A stretch of 32,803 nt of DNA from Parvularcula sp. (GTDB lineage Bacteria > Pseudomonadota > Alphaproteobacteria > Caulobacterales > Parvularculaceae): the NCBI GenBank assembly GCA_002704915.1, contig PAIP01000053.1:1-32803 (forward strand). The letters are read 5' to 3'. Below, piece after piece: positions 1-7,144 of this stretch (the stretch's first letter is position 1; every line of letters begins with the position of its first letter). Below the pieces are notes generated by a model. That model did not search any database. It had not been told where the DNA came from and saw only the letters and a program-made list of their open reading frames with translations. The position numbers and the translations under genes were made by a program.

Positions 1-2
1 CC

Positions 3-416
3 ATCGCGGCCGGCGTGGTCGAAGGCAAAGGTTTCGGCGAAAGCGCCCGGGCCGCGCTGATCGCCCGCGGCTTTGCGGAATTTCAACGGCTCGGCGTGGC
101 GCTGGGCGCGAAAAGGGAGACCATGGCCGGGCTTTCCGGCCTGGGCGATCTCATTCTCACCGCCACCTCGCAGCAATCGCGCAACATGTCCCTTGGCGTC
201 GAGCTCGGGAAAGGGCGCACGCTCGAAAACATTCTCGCCGAACGCAATACGGTGAGCGAAGGCGTCGCCACCGCCGGCGCCATTCACGCCCTCGCAGAAA
301 AAGCCGGGGTCGAGGCCCCGATCTGCGAAGCGGTCGCCGCCCTCGTCTCCGGCGCCAAGTCCGTGGACGAGATTGTCGCCGCGCTGATGGCGCGGCCTTT
401 AAAATCGGAAGCGTAA
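3..416 (+). CDS. gpsA: Glycerol-3-phosphate dehydrogenase [NAD(P)+], C-terminal part (5' end outside window)
   Basis: This is the last ~137 residues of a cytosolic enzyme that reduces dihydroxyacetone phosphate to sn-glycerol-3-phosphate for phospholipid synthesis. The frame is open from the window edge and starts with [14 protein letters not shown], the GpsA segment just after the catalytic lysine region. [16 protein letters not shown] follows, matching the GxGDLxxT(C/A)xSxxSRN signature of the substrate-binding helical domain. The end matches GpsA proteins in length. The NAD-binding Rossmann half lies upstream of the window. The stop is followed after two bases by the YciI-like gene, so they are probably co-transcribed. 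A gpsA-yciI order is common in Alphaproteobacteria (often with tsaD upstream). Identity is secure; only the 5' truncation limits it. Confidence 0.96.
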   Translation: MAAGVVEGKGFGESARAALIARGFAEFQRLGVALGAKRETMAGLSGLGDLILTATSQQSRNMSLGVELGKGRTLENILAERNTVSEGVATAGAIHALAEKAGVEAPICEAVAALVSGAKSVDEIVAALMARPLKSEA

Positions 417-418
417 CG

Positions 419-721
419 ATGCCCCAATTTGTTTTGCTATGCCGGGACAAGCCGGACTCTCTCGACTTGCGCATGGAGACCCGGCCCGCCCATCTCGAAT
501 ATTTTCAATCTTTTGGAAACAAGCTGCTGCTCGGCGGGCCGATGCTCGACGGCAAGGGCGATCCCATCGGTTCCATGATGGTGATCGAAGCGGCGGACGA
601 AGGAGAAGCCCGCGCCATCGCCGACGAAGACCCCTATAACAAAGCGGGCCTCTTCGCCGATGTGGGCGTGGTTCCGTTCAAAACCGTCATCGAGAATTTT
701 TCGGAAAAATTGCCGCGATAG
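419..721 (+). CDS. YciI-like protein
   Basis: A 100-residue protein of the YciI/YCII family, small ferredoxin-like alpha-beta proteins whose physiological reaction is mostly unknown. Family features visible are the N-terminal strand QFVLLCRDKPDSL, the RPAHLEYFQSF helix carrying the conserved histidine, the LLLGGPMLD turn, and the late acidic DEDPYNKAGLF motif with the conserved Asp-Pro. The ATG lies two bases after the gpsA stop, so translation is probably coupled. No signal peptide or membrane segment is present, so it is expected in the cytosol. The family assignment is firm. A specific substrate cannot be given. Confidence 0.9.
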   Translation: MPQFVLLCRDKPDSLDLRMETRPAHLEYFQSFGNKLLLGGPMLDGKGDPIGSMMVIEAADEGEARAIADEDPYNKAGLFADVGVVPFKTVIENFSEKLPR

Positions 722-775
722 AGCTCACGCCAGAACCTGGCGAAAACCGCGATTTGCAGTCCGTTATGGCGTGAC

Positions 776-1171
776 CTAGCGGCGGCGCTTGTAGGAGCGG
801 CAGCTCGCTTCATAGGGCCGGCCCGACTGGCGCGCATTCCAGCCCGCTGTCCAGGCGTCCCCGGCGTCGACCCCGCCGCGGGCCCGGCATTGCTGAAAGC
901 CCGTGCGATATTCCGGCGACAGCACATTCACCTTGCCGGAAAGAGAGAACGCGGCGTCATAGCATTCGCAGACGAGGTCTTGCCCGGAAGCCGCGCTGAT
1001 CGCCGGCGGGGCGCCGCTATTGTCGTAAGTGGCGGTGGTCACGGTCGCCGCCGGCGCGGTCTCGCCGCTATCGGGACCGGATGCGAATTGCGTGTTCATG
1101 ACGGCGAACAGGGCGACGCCCAGAACCGCGAGCGCCAATATTCCCCCGAATATGGCTTCAATATTACGCAT
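776..1171 (-). CDS. Small membrane-anchored hypothetical protein with Cys-rich C-terminus
   Basis: A 131-residue protein not assigned to a family. An N-terminal hydrophobic segment (about residues 6-25, ILALAVLGVALFAVM) should act as an uncleaved anchor. An Ala/Thr/Ser/Pro-rich linker of about 30 residues follows. The C-terminal half is compact and contains CEC, a QQCRARGG segment, a WTAGWNARQSG segment and a final Cys before a basic tail, so a disulfide-bonded periplasmic domain is plausible. The ATG is preceded by a G-rich ribosome site. The gene lies downstream of ppa on the same strand, but a 160-base gap with a CtrA-like site suggests its own promoter. Confidence 0.7.
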   Translation of the reverse strand: MRNIEAIFGGILALAVLGVALFAVMNTQFASGPDSGETAPAATVTTATYDNSGAPPAISAASGQDLVCECYDAAFSLSGKVNVLSPEYRTGFQQCRARGGVDAGDAWTAGWNARQSGRPYEASCRSYKRRR

Positions 1172-1283
1172 CGTGAGCCCCCTGCTCTAAAAGACGAGTT
1201 TTCGCCGCCCCTCGCCCGTGAGGCCTTGCCCGCCGGGCGCTTGTTCGGATCGAACGAGAGCGATGCTAGCCCAAAAGGGCGGG

Positions 1284-1298
1284 TTAAAAAAGGGTTAA
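1284..1298 (-). promoter_or_regulatory. Candidate CtrA binding site (TTAA-N7-TTAA)
   Basis: Two TTAA half-sites are separated by exactly seven bases. Read on the minus strand, the second half-site extends to TTAAC. This is the full CtrA consensus known from Caulobacter and relatives. It sits about 110 bases upstream of the small anchored protein and downstream of the ppa stop, in non-coding DNA. The surrounding base composition is GC-rich, which makes a chance match less likely. Direct evidence is the sequence match only. Confidence 0.5.
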
Positions 1299-1332
1299 GC
1301 GACGCGCCGGGGCCGCCGCCCGTCTGGATCGC

Positions 1333-1860
1333 CTATCGCTTCTCCGCCTCAAGCCCCTGCATGATCAGGGCTTCGGCTTCCTCGCGGTCGCGCCAGCCGA
1401 CGATCTTGACCCATTTATCCGGCTCAAGGTCCTTATAATGCTCGAAGAAATGGCTGATGCGCTCGATCATGATGTCGGGCAGGTCCTTGTAGGATTCGAT
1501 CTTGGCGTAATAGCGCGTGAGGCGCGGGCTCGGCACGGCGAGGATCTTTTCGTCCATGCCCGCCTCGTCTTCCATGAGGAGGACGCCCACAGGCCGGCCG
1601 GCGACCACGGCGCCCGGCACCAGCGGCCGGTTGCCCATCACCATGACGTCCACCGGATCGCCGTCATCGGCGAGGGTCTGGGGGATGAAACCGTAATTGC
1701 AGGGGTAGCGCGTCGACGTATAGAGAAACCGGTCGACGAACATGGCGCCGGAGGCCTTGTCGATTTCATATTTGATCGGCTCGCCGCCAAGCGGCACCTC
1801 GATGACGACATTGATGTCCTTGGGCGGGTTCACGCCGGGCGTGATTTTCGAAAGATCCAT
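1333..1860 (-). CDS. ppa: Inorganic pyrophosphatase (family I)
   Basis: A cytosolic Mg-dependent enzyme that hydrolyses pyrophosphate to phosphate, pulling biosynthetic reactions forward. The 175-residue length equals the bacterial class A hexameric enzyme. Visible motifs are INVVIEVPLGGEPIKYE near the N-terminus, TRYPCNYGFIPQT, and the metal-binding signature DDGDPVDVMV with its aspartates. GWRDREEAEALI is near the end. The chosen start, MDLSKITPGV, matches the family start. The frame extends 20 codons further upstream, but that would overlap argG. The start is one base downstream of the argG stop, so the pair is very likely one operon. The product also fits functionally, since ArgG releases pyrophosphate. 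Confidence 0.97.
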   Translation of the reverse strand: MDLSKITPGVNPPKDINVVIEVPLGGEPIKYEIDKASGAMFVDRFLYTSTRYPCNYGFIPQTLADDGDPVDVMVMGNRPLVPGAVVAGRPVGVLLMEDEAGMDEKILAVPSPRLTRYYAKIESYKDLPDIMIERISHFFEHYKDLEPDKWVKIVGWRDREEAEALIMQGLEAEKR

Positions 1861-1861
1861 T

Positions 1862-3094
1862 TTACCCTTTTGACTCTGCGTTCTTGTTGCGCCGCGCGAG
1901 GAGCTTAAGCCGCAACGCATTCAGTTTTATGAACCCTTCGGCGTCTTTCTGATCGTAGACCATGTCTTCCTCGAAGGTGACATGGGCGAGCGAATAGATG
2001 GTCCGTTCGGAGGCGCGGCCCACGACATTGGCCGAGCCCTTATAGAGTTTCACTTTTACTGTGCCGGAGACATGCTCCTGACTCTTGTCGATGGCGGCCT
2101 GCAGCATTTCCCGCTCGGGCGAGAACCAGAAGCCGTTATAGATCAGCTCCGCATAGCGCGGCATCAACTCGTCTTTCAGATGCATGGCGCCGCGGTCGAG
2201 GGTGATCTGTTCGATGCCGCGATGGGCCGCGAGAAGGATCGTGCCGCCCGGAGTTTCGTAAATGCCGCGCGACTTCATGCCGACAAAACGGTTTTCCACG
2301 AGATCAAGGCGGCCAACGCCGTGCTTGTATCCATATTCATTGAGCTTGGTTAGGAGCATCGCCGGCGAATAGGGCTTGCCGTCAATGGAGATGGCGTCGC
2401 CGCGATCGAAACCGATCTCGACGATTTCCGGCTCGTCCGGCGCGCTTTCGGGATCCACCGTACGCTGAAAAACGTAACTCGGGGCGGGCTCCGCCGGGTC
2501 TTCCAGCACCTTGCCCTCCGATGAGGTGTGCAGAAGGTTGGCGTCCACTGAAAACGGCGCCTCGCCGCGTTTGTCCTTCGGAATTTCGATCTGGTGCTTT
2601 TCCGCCCAGGCGATGAGCTTTTCGCGGCTGTTCAAATCCCATTCCCGCCACGGCGCAATGACCCGGATATCCGGGTTGAGGGCGTAGGCGTTCAGTTCGA
2701 ACCGCACCTGATCGTTGCCCTTGCCGGTGGCGCCATGGGCAATCGCATCGGCGCCGGTTTTTTCGGCGATTTCCACGAGGCGCTTGGCGATCAGCGGGCG
2801 GGCGATGGACGTGCCGAGAAGATAGAGGCCCTCGTAAACGGCGTTCGCCCGGAACATGGGGAAGACGAATTCGCGGACGAATTCCTCGCGCAGATCCTCA
2901 ATGTAAATTTCCTTGACGCCCGCGCGCTCGGCCTTGCGCCGGGCCGGCTCAAGCTCTTCGCCCTGGCCGAGATCAGCCGTAAATGTCACGACCTCGCAAT
3001 CATATTCCACCTGCAGCCATTTCAGGATCACAGAGGTGTCGAGCCCGCCGGAATAGGCAAGCACCACTTTTTTCACGTCAGTCTTCGCGGCCAT
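1862..3094 (-). CDS. argG: Argininosuccinate synthase
   Basis: Joins citrulline and aspartate, using ATP, to give argininosuccinate, AMP and pyrophosphate in arginine synthesis. The 410-residue length is typical of the short bacterial form. The N-terminal PP-loop [17 protein letters not shown] binds [18 protein letters not shown] is the conserved citrulline/aspartate-binding segment, and [19 protein letters not shown] is the second family signature. The start ATG gives [17 protein letters not shown], the usual N-terminus. ppa follows directly on the same strand. No ARG-box type operator was recognised in the gap towards the divergent DUF2945 gene. Confidence 0.98.
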   Translation of the reverse strand: MAAKTDVKKVVLAYSGGLDTSVILKWLQVEYDCEVVTFTADLGQGEELEPARRKAERAGVKEIYIEDLREEFVREFVFPMFRANAVYEGLYLLGTSIARPLIAKRLVEIAEKTGADAIAHGATGKGNDQVRFELNAYALNPDIRVIAPWREWDLNSREKLIAWAEKHQIEIPKDKRGEAPFSVDANLLHTSSEGKVLEDPAEPAPSYVFQRTVDPESAPDEPEIVEIGFDRGDAISIDGKPYSPAMLLTKLNEYGYKHGVGRLDLVENRFVGMKSRGIYETPGGTILLAAHRGIEQITLDRGAMHLKDELMPRYAELIYNGFWFSPEREMLQAAIDKSQEHVSGTVKVKLYKGSANVVGRASERTIYSLAHVTFEEDMVYDQKDAEGFIKLNALRLKLLARRNKNAESKG

Positions 3095-3160
3095 GGCTCA
3101 TCCAAGTTTGCTGCGCCGCGCCTATAACGCGGACGCGAGAAAAGCGCCAGCCGCAATTTC

Positions 3161-3186
3161 GGAACACCCTCGCGGGTCTCGGTGTT
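3161..3186 (+). promoter_or_regulatory. Candidate EcfG-type promoter upstream of the DUF2945 gene
   Basis: GGAAC, then 17 bases, then TGTT. The alphaproteobacterial EcfG consensus is GGAAC-N16/17-CGTT, so there is one mismatch in the -10 element. Transcription would start about 70-75 bases before the GTG of the DUF2945 gene and run into two more small hydrophilic genes of a stress type. Weaker than the two perfect matches at 15.0-15.1 kb. Confidence 0.4.
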
Positions 3187-3265
3187 GGCGATCCAGATAA
3201 AGCAAAGAAACGCGAGACCCGTTGGATGTTTTCCCGCCGGGACCGCGCGTAAAAGAGAGGCTCCG

Positions 3266-3484
3266 GTGACCCAGCAATTTGTACGCGGCGACAAGGTGAA
3301 ATGGGATTGGGGCGACGGCGAGAGAAAAGGCGTCATCGCCGAAATTCACACCCATCCGATCAGCAAGATAATCGATGGCGAAACCGTGCGCCGTGAAGGC
3401 GACGCCGGCTCGCCCGCCTATATCATCGAAAAACCCGACGGCGGATACGCCCTTTGTTGCGGCTATGAACTGAGCCCCGCCTGA
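3266..3484 (+). CDS. DUF2945 (HVA1/Tudor-like) small protein
   Basis: A 72-residue cytosolic protein. FVRGDKVKWDWGDGERKGVIAEI is the typical opening of DUF2945, an SH3/Tudor-like small beta-barrel annotated as hypervirulence-associated in fungi. GSPAYIIEKPDGG and the final GYELSPA also fit. The start is GTG at 3266, with AGAGG six bases before it. An upstream ATG in the same frame would add 28 residues that lack family similarity. It begins a cluster of three small hydrophilic genes, each separated by fewer than 20 bases. Such proteins often lie in stress-related clusters in Alphaproteobacteria; the molecular role is unknown. Confidence 0.85.
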   Translation: MTQQFVRGDKVKWDWGDGERKGVIAEIHTHPISKIIDGETVRREGDAGSPAYIIEKPDGGYALCCGYELSPA

Positions 3485-3497
3485 AAGAGGAACTGTT

Positions 3498-3695
3498 ATG
3501 ACCCGTCCCAAAACTCGTCAGGAATCCCTGGAAGAAAAAGAGTATCTCGGCGAGCCCGGCGCGCCATCGCAAGGCGATGTCGCCGGCGGCGACCTTCAGG
3601 AAAAGAAGGGCAAGCTCGACGAAAAGAAGCGCGCGCAAGAGCGCCCCGCCGGCGCCACGCGCGTGCGCAAAAGCGATGAGAAGGAAAAGGAATAA
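3498..3695 (+). CDS. Small highly charged hypothetical protein
   Basis: A 65-residue, very hydrophilic protein, nearly all Lys, Glu, Arg, Asp, Gly and Pro. No recognisable domain is seen, and it is probably intrinsically disordered. Segments such as ESLEEKEYLGEPGAPSQGD and LQEKKGKLDEKKRAQ show alternating charges. The ATG follows a ribosome site (AGAGGAA) placed just after the DUF2945 stop. The gene is followed after five bases by the Rho_N-like gene. Tight packing and shared composition suggest a single transcript of stress-protectant type. A function cannot be named. Confidence 0.75.
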   Translation: MTRPKTRQESLEEKEYLGEPGAPSQGDVAGGDLQEKKGKLDEKKRAQERPAGATRVRKSDEKEKE

Positions 3696-3700
3696 TAAAC

Positions 3701-3964
3701 ATGGAAAAGAATCACGGCCCGACCATCAAGGACGACGAAACCTATCAATCCCTGCGCGAAGACGGCGAGAGCAAGGAAAAGGCCGCACGCATCGCGAACG
3801 CACAGGCCAACTCATCGCAACATCCGTCGGAAAAAGGCGGCGAGTCCAGCCCCTATGAAGAGTGGAAGAAAGACGATCTTTACGATCGCGCAAAAGAGAT
3901 CGGCATTGAAGGTCGGTCGAACATGACCAAAAAAGAGTTGATCAGCGCCTTGCGCAATCACTGA
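3701..3964 (+). CDS. Rho_N/SAP-like small protein (DUF7218-like)
   Basis: An 87-residue soluble protein. The N-terminal half is polar and Gln/Lys-rich (HGPTIKDDETYQSLREDG). The C-terminal 35 residues, WKKDDLYDRAKEIGIEGRSN followed by MTKKELISALR, form a helix-extended loop-helix like the N-terminal domain of Rho termination factor, a SAP-related nucleic-acid-binding fold. This combination is a known small family in Alphaproteobacteria; I recall it as DUF7218. DNA or RNA binding is likely by fold, but no partner is known. It is the last gene of the three-gene cluster. The stop is followed by a weak dyad and no strong terminator. Confidence 0.82.
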   Translation: MEKNHGPTIKDDETYQSLREDGESKEKAARIANAQANSSQHPSEKGGESSPYEEWKKDDLYDRAKEIGIEGRSNMTKKELISALRNH

Positions 3965-4016
3965 CACCCGCATCTTTCGAGCGTTTTCGCTTATGCTTGC
4001 CCCCTCTTCTCCCTTG

Positions 4017-4034
4017 CGCCAAAGTCTTTTGGCG
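4017..4034. other. Perfect 7-bp hairpin just upstream of a ribosome binding site
   Basis: CGCCAAA-GTCT-TTTGGCG forms a perfect stem with a four-base loop. It ends ten bases before the GGAGGG ribosome site of the gene at 4057. No T-tract follows, so it is not a standard terminator. It may influence mRNA stability or translation, or be chance. Confidence 0.35.
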
Positions 4035-4056
4035 ACATGGCGAGGGAGGGGCGTTC

Positions 4057-4629
4057 ATGGACATCAAGGCGAAGCACCGGAGCATGCCTGCGGCGGCGTT
4101 CGCCGTCATCTTCTCACTAAGCACATATGCGGCGGCGCAATCGAACGAATGCGCCAGTGAAGAGGCCGTCGCCGGCTGGGCGACGACGGCAAGTCTTGCG
4201 CCGGATGAGTCAGGCGACTTTCTTGTCGGCCGATGGGAAACGCGCCGGGACTACAGCACGCATTTCGGCCTGCGCGTGGCTTACGACTCAAGCGACGGCG
4301 CCGCGCCGGTTCTGAAAATCTGGCATAATTACAAACGCGGCAGTTTCACCATGCGCCTGCCTGACGGCCGGTCCTTCGCCGTTCCTGTCAGCGCCAATTA
4401 CGCCGTCACCCAGGCCAACACGCCGCCCGAAGTCATCGCCTATCTTCGCGCGGCGCCGATGCGGATCGAATTCACCACCGCCGGCGGCAAATGGAAGAAA
4501 TACCGGACCGACGGCCTGCCCCACGCCATCCTCGCCGCCGAAGACGCGCTTCAGCGCCTGAAAGATGAGCAGGGAGAGGAAAAATGCGGCGCTCGTGAAA
4601 GCTGGTGGCGGCGCTTTTCGGGCCAATAG
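4057..4629 (+). CDS. Exported hypothetical protein
   Basis: A 190-residue protein with a clear N-terminal signal peptide: basic MDIKAKHR, a hydrophobic stretch AAAFAVIFSLSTYAA, and likely cleavage after AAAQS. It is therefore periplasmic or secreted. The mature part starts NECASEEAVAGW and contains FLVGRWETRRDYSTHFGLRV and IWHNYKRGSFTMRLPDG. The latter resembles the beta-rich style of invasion-associated IalB-like proteins, but I cannot confirm that family. Two cysteines (near each end) could pair. The start at 4057 has GGAGGG six bases before it. The frame runs 20 codons further up without such a site. It ends at a strong shared terminator. Confidence 0.7.
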   Translation: MDIKAKHRSMPAAAFAVIFSLSTYAAAQSNECASEEAVAGWATTASLAPDESGDFLVGRWETRRDYSTHFGLRVAYDSSDGAAPVLKIWHNYKRGSFTMRLPDGRSFAVPVSANYAVTQANTPPEVIAYLRAAPMRIEFTTAGGKWKKYRTDGLPHAILAAEDALQRLKDEQGEEKCGARESWWRRFSGQ

Positions 4630-4652
4630 CGCGGCGACGAAGAAACAAATAT

Positions 4653-4680
4653 AAACGGCGCCCATGCGGGCGCCGTTTTT
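4653..4680. terminator. Bidirectional rho-independent terminator
   Basis: ACGGCGCCC-ATGC-GGGCGCCGT is a perfect 9-bp GC-rich stem with a 4-base loop. It is flanked by AAA on the left and TTTT on the right, so it can work on both strands. It lies between convergent genes ending at 4629 and 4705. Confidence 0.9.
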
Positions 4681-4704
4681 GTCTTTATACTGATCTTTAT
4701 GGAT

Positions 4705-5112
4705 CTAGCCGCGAATGTAGATTTTGCGGCCCTTCACATAGCGGTAAGGCATGCCGATCCGGCGGTCATAGGCCAGTGGCGGGCGCGCAGCGTATCGCCC
4801 CCTTCCATAGCTGTGGCCATGATGCGCCGCGCGACGCAGCTCGCGCCGATCCGGCTCATAGTAAAAAGCGCGGATCGGACAGACGGTGATCGCTTCGTCG
4901 CGGCGGTTTTCACGCCGGTCATGACGGTCTTCGCGGCGATCGCGGCGACCGTAATCGACCCGCCGGTCGCGACGGTCCTCAATACGGTCATAGCGGTCTT
5001 CGACAAGATCCGGACAGGCGCGGGGATTGAATTTCCATTCTCCCGCAAAAGCCTGTGCGCCGAACAGGATGAGCCCCGCGCCAACTGTGCTTGCGACAAC
5101 TTTCTTCAACAT
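4705..5112 (-). CDS. Exported Arg/Asp-rich repeat protein, hypothetical
   Basis: A 135-residue protein with a signal peptide (MLKKVVASTVGAGLILFGAQAFAG, cleavage likely after AFA). The mature N-terminus has CPDLVEDRYDR. A ~45-residue low-complexity stretch of DRR/DRxDRR units follows (DRIEDRRDRRVDYGRRDRR and onward), then CPIRAFYYEPDR and a Tyr/Arg/Gly-rich tail. The tail ends MPYRYVKGRKIYIRG, resembling the end of RcnB/YvbH-type small exported proteins. The GGAGGTG ribosome site seven bases before the ATG at 5112 fixes the start. The function is unknown. The high charge suggests polyanion, envelope or metal binding, which is inference. Confidence 0.72.
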   Translation of the reverse strand: MLKKVVASTVGAGLILFGAQAFAGEWKFNPRACPDLVEDRYDRIEDRRDRRVDYGRRDRREDRHDRRENRRDEAITVCPIRAFYYEPDRRELRRAAHHGHSYGRGRYAARPPLAYDRRIGMPYRYVKGRKIYIRG

Positions 5113-5131
5113 GAGTTTCACCTCCACTCTG

Positions 5132-5163
5132 TGAGACAGGCGCCCCAAGCCCGCGATGTCTCA
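5132..5163. other. Inverted repeat upstream of the Arg/Asp-rich protein gene
   Basis: TGAGACA and TGTCTCA form a perfect 7-bp inverted repeat with an 18-base spacer. It is placed 20-51 bases upstream of the start at 5112. It could be an operator, but only one copy is seen and the regulator is unknown. Confidence 0.3.
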
Positions 5164-5322
5164 TGGCGGTGAAACGCTGGCGGCGCCCTTTGCCGTCGGC
5201 ATAGGCGAAGGTCTTTTCGCGGTCATTTCAGGGCCAATTCAAGGCGCGGTTTGCCCCGCGCCGCGCCAGGGGATAAGCTTGGCCTCGGACGGGCGGCTTT
5301 TAACCCAGCGAGGGGGGAAACA

Positions 5323-6360
5323 ATGCGAATTTTGCTTTTGTCGGCCGCGGTTACAGCGCCGCTGATGGCTGCTGCGTCAGCCGAAACATCGACTCATGAG
5401 GGCGTCAAGGAAATCGCCGTCGAGAATTTCATCGGCACGGTGAACGTGGAAACGGTCAAAGGCGGACCCGTTCGCCTCGATATCACCGATGGAAACAAGA
5501 CGGACTATCCCGTTCGCATCCGGGAAGAAAACGGCGTCCTTGCAATCTACAGCGACAAAGACCCCGATGAGACCAACTGGCATCGCGATCTTAAGTGGCG
5601 CAAGCATCACGACGACGCCTTCCGGATTTTCCTGGAAGACTATCCGACGCTCACCTTGCGCATTCCCGCCGGCGCGGCGCTCGATTTCGACAGCGCGGTA
5701 ATGATGTTCACCGCTGACGATACGATGGGCGCCTTTTCCCTTCGCGAAGGCTATGTGGAAGGCGCCATCGGCGATATCGCCTCCGCCGACATCGCCATTC
5801 ACGGCTCGGCCGATCTCGACGCCGGCAATGTGGCCGGCGAATTCAAGTCAGCCATCTATGGCTCGGGCGATCTCAGCGCAAAATCCGCCGGCTCGCTCGA
5901 TGCGGAGATTCACGGCTCCGGCGATATTGTGTTGGGACGCGTCTCGGGCCCGGCGGTGATCGACATTCACGGATCGGGCGACATCCGGCTCGGGGATGTG
6001 GACGGCGCCGTGGCGCTCTCCATCAATGGCAGCGGCGACGTCGCGGCGGGGCGCGTGGAGGGCGGCGCAGGCGTTGACATCAACGGGTCGGGCGACGTGA
6101 CGCTCGCCAGCGTCAACGGCAAGACGCTGGCGCATGTGCGCGGGTCGGGCGACATCGATATCGGCGGCGGCCGCGCAGAAGAACTGATGGTCGAAATCAA
6201 CGGCTCCGGCGATTTCAGCTTTGACGGCGTGGCAACCAATCCCGCCGTTTACGCTGGCGGCAGCGGCTCCGTGCATATCGCCCGTCATGAGGGACAGATC
6301 CGGGCGAGCGGCGATGGCGACATCGAAATCAGCGGCGTCGATTACGGGGACGACGATTAA
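5323..6360 (+). CDS. Exported GSGD-repeat beta-helix protein (GIN/DUF2807-like)
   Basis: A 345-residue exported protein: signal peptide MRILLLSAAVTAPLMAAASA. Next is a domain (about 25-150) with GVKEIAVENFIGTVNVET and RIPAGAALDFDS. From residue 160 come nine copies of a ~19-residue unit with IxGSGD(V/I) at its core. The GS pairs fall at 161, 180, 198, 217, 236, 255, 274, 294 and 313. This matches the head GIN/DUF2807 type of right-handed beta-helix, seen in periplasmic or surface proteins of unknown role. The start ATG has AGGGGGG before it; the frame extends 24 codons upstream without support. A strong terminator follows. Ligand binding or adhesion is only a guess. Confidence 0.85.
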   Translation: MRILLLSAAVTAPLMAAASAETSTHEGVKEIAVENFIGTVNVETVKGGPVRLDITDGNKTDYPVRIREENGVLAIYSDKDPDETNWHRDLKWRKHHDDAFRIFLEDYPTLTLRIPAGAALDFDSAVMMFTADDTMGAFSLREGYVEGAIGDIASADIAIHGSADLDAGNVAGEFKSAIYGSGDLSAKSAGSLDAEIHGSGDIVLGRVSGPAVIDIHGSGDIRLGDVDGAVALSINGSGDVAAGRVEGGAGVDINGSGDVTLASVNGKTLAHVRGSGDIDIGGGRAEELMVEINGSGDFSFDGVATNPAVYAGGSGSVHIARHEGQIRASGDGDIEISGVDYGDDD

Positions 6361-6372
6361 ACCCGATCGAAA

Positions 6373-6404
6373 GCGGACGCCGCCCCCTGGCGGCGCCCCC
6401 TTTT
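6373..6404 (+). terminator. Rho-independent terminator after the GSGD protein
   Basis: GGACGCCGCC-CCCT-GGCGGCGCCC pairs as a ten-position GC-rich stem with one A/C mismatch. CCTTTT follows it, 13 bases after the stop at 6360. Confidence 0.75.
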
Positions 6405-6651
6405 CGCCACAAGCCTTGCCCTGTCCTTAAATCGACATGGAAATATGGCGCAGCCCTCTTCTCCGGCGTTAACAAGGTCTGCGCCATGAAATCCGCCCCC
6501 GCCCCTGCTCCCAGGCGATTTTCATCTGGCGACGGGCTGCAAACCGTTACCCTCTTACGGACAATTTTAGAAAAAGCGTTGGCGCCTTTTTAGACAAGAC
6601 CGGCGAGACTTGGCGGAGCCATCAAGGCAGGGCAGCGAGAGGAATACCCCG

Positions 6652-7134
6652 ATGTCGGACGTCAATATTCCCGCCGCTGGGCAAGCCCCGGATGAAGACG
6701 GCGCGCCCGCGCCCGTTATTCTCCCCGTTATTCTCATTGCTGAAGACAATGACGTGAATCTCAAAGTGCTTGAGCATTATCTCGCCAATTTCGACTGCAA
6801 GGCAATTGTCGCCAAAAACGGCAAGGACGCGGTCACGCTCTTTAACCGCAACGATGTCGATCTTGTGCTGATGGACATCATGATGCCGGTGATGGACGGG
6901 CTTGAGGCGACCCGAAAGATCCGCTCGCTGGAGCGCAAGCGCGGCGGCGAAAAGCGCACGCCCATCGTCGCCATCACCGCCCATGTCAAACCCGCCGACC
7001 AGCATGTCTGCATCAATGCCGGCATGAACGACTATCTGTCGAAGCCGCTCAAAAAAGGCGACCTGACGCGCCGCATGAAGATCTGGGCGCCGCATTTGCG
7101 CGAAACGCCGGCGTCGCCGCAGGGCGCCGCGTAA
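6652..7134 (+). CDS. Stand-alone response-regulator receiver protein
   Basis: A 160-residue protein with one CheY-like receiver domain after a Pro/Ala-rich 25-residue leader. Receiver residues are all present: acidic pair E31-D32 (LIAEDNDVNL), phosphoacceptor D75 (VDLVLMDIMMPVMDG), T109 (AITA) and K131 (LSKPLKKGDL). There is no output domain; the tail after residue 145 is short. The DVNLKVLEHYL and MDIMMPVMDGLEATRKIR segments resemble receivers from hybrid kinases and DivK-like single-domain regulators. A phosphorelay role is therefore likely. No kinase gene is adjacent. The start at 6652 has GAGAGGA upstream; the frame could extend 14 codons. The gene stands alone, convergent with the amidohydrolase. 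Confidence 0.92.
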   Translation: MSDVNIPAAGQAPDEDGAPAPVILPVILIAEDNDVNLKVLEHYLANFDCKAIVAKNGKDAVTLFNRNDVDLVLMDIMMPVMDGLEATRKIRSLERKRGGEKRTPIVAITAHVKPADQHVCINAGMNDYLSKPLKKGDLTRRMKIWAPHLRETPASPQGAA

Positions 7135-7144
7135 CAATCCAGCC

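Noticed and set aside
3489-3493. GGAAC before the second small stress gene
   Set aside because: It is part of the ribosome site and the following GTT is only one base away, so it cannot be an EcfG promoter.
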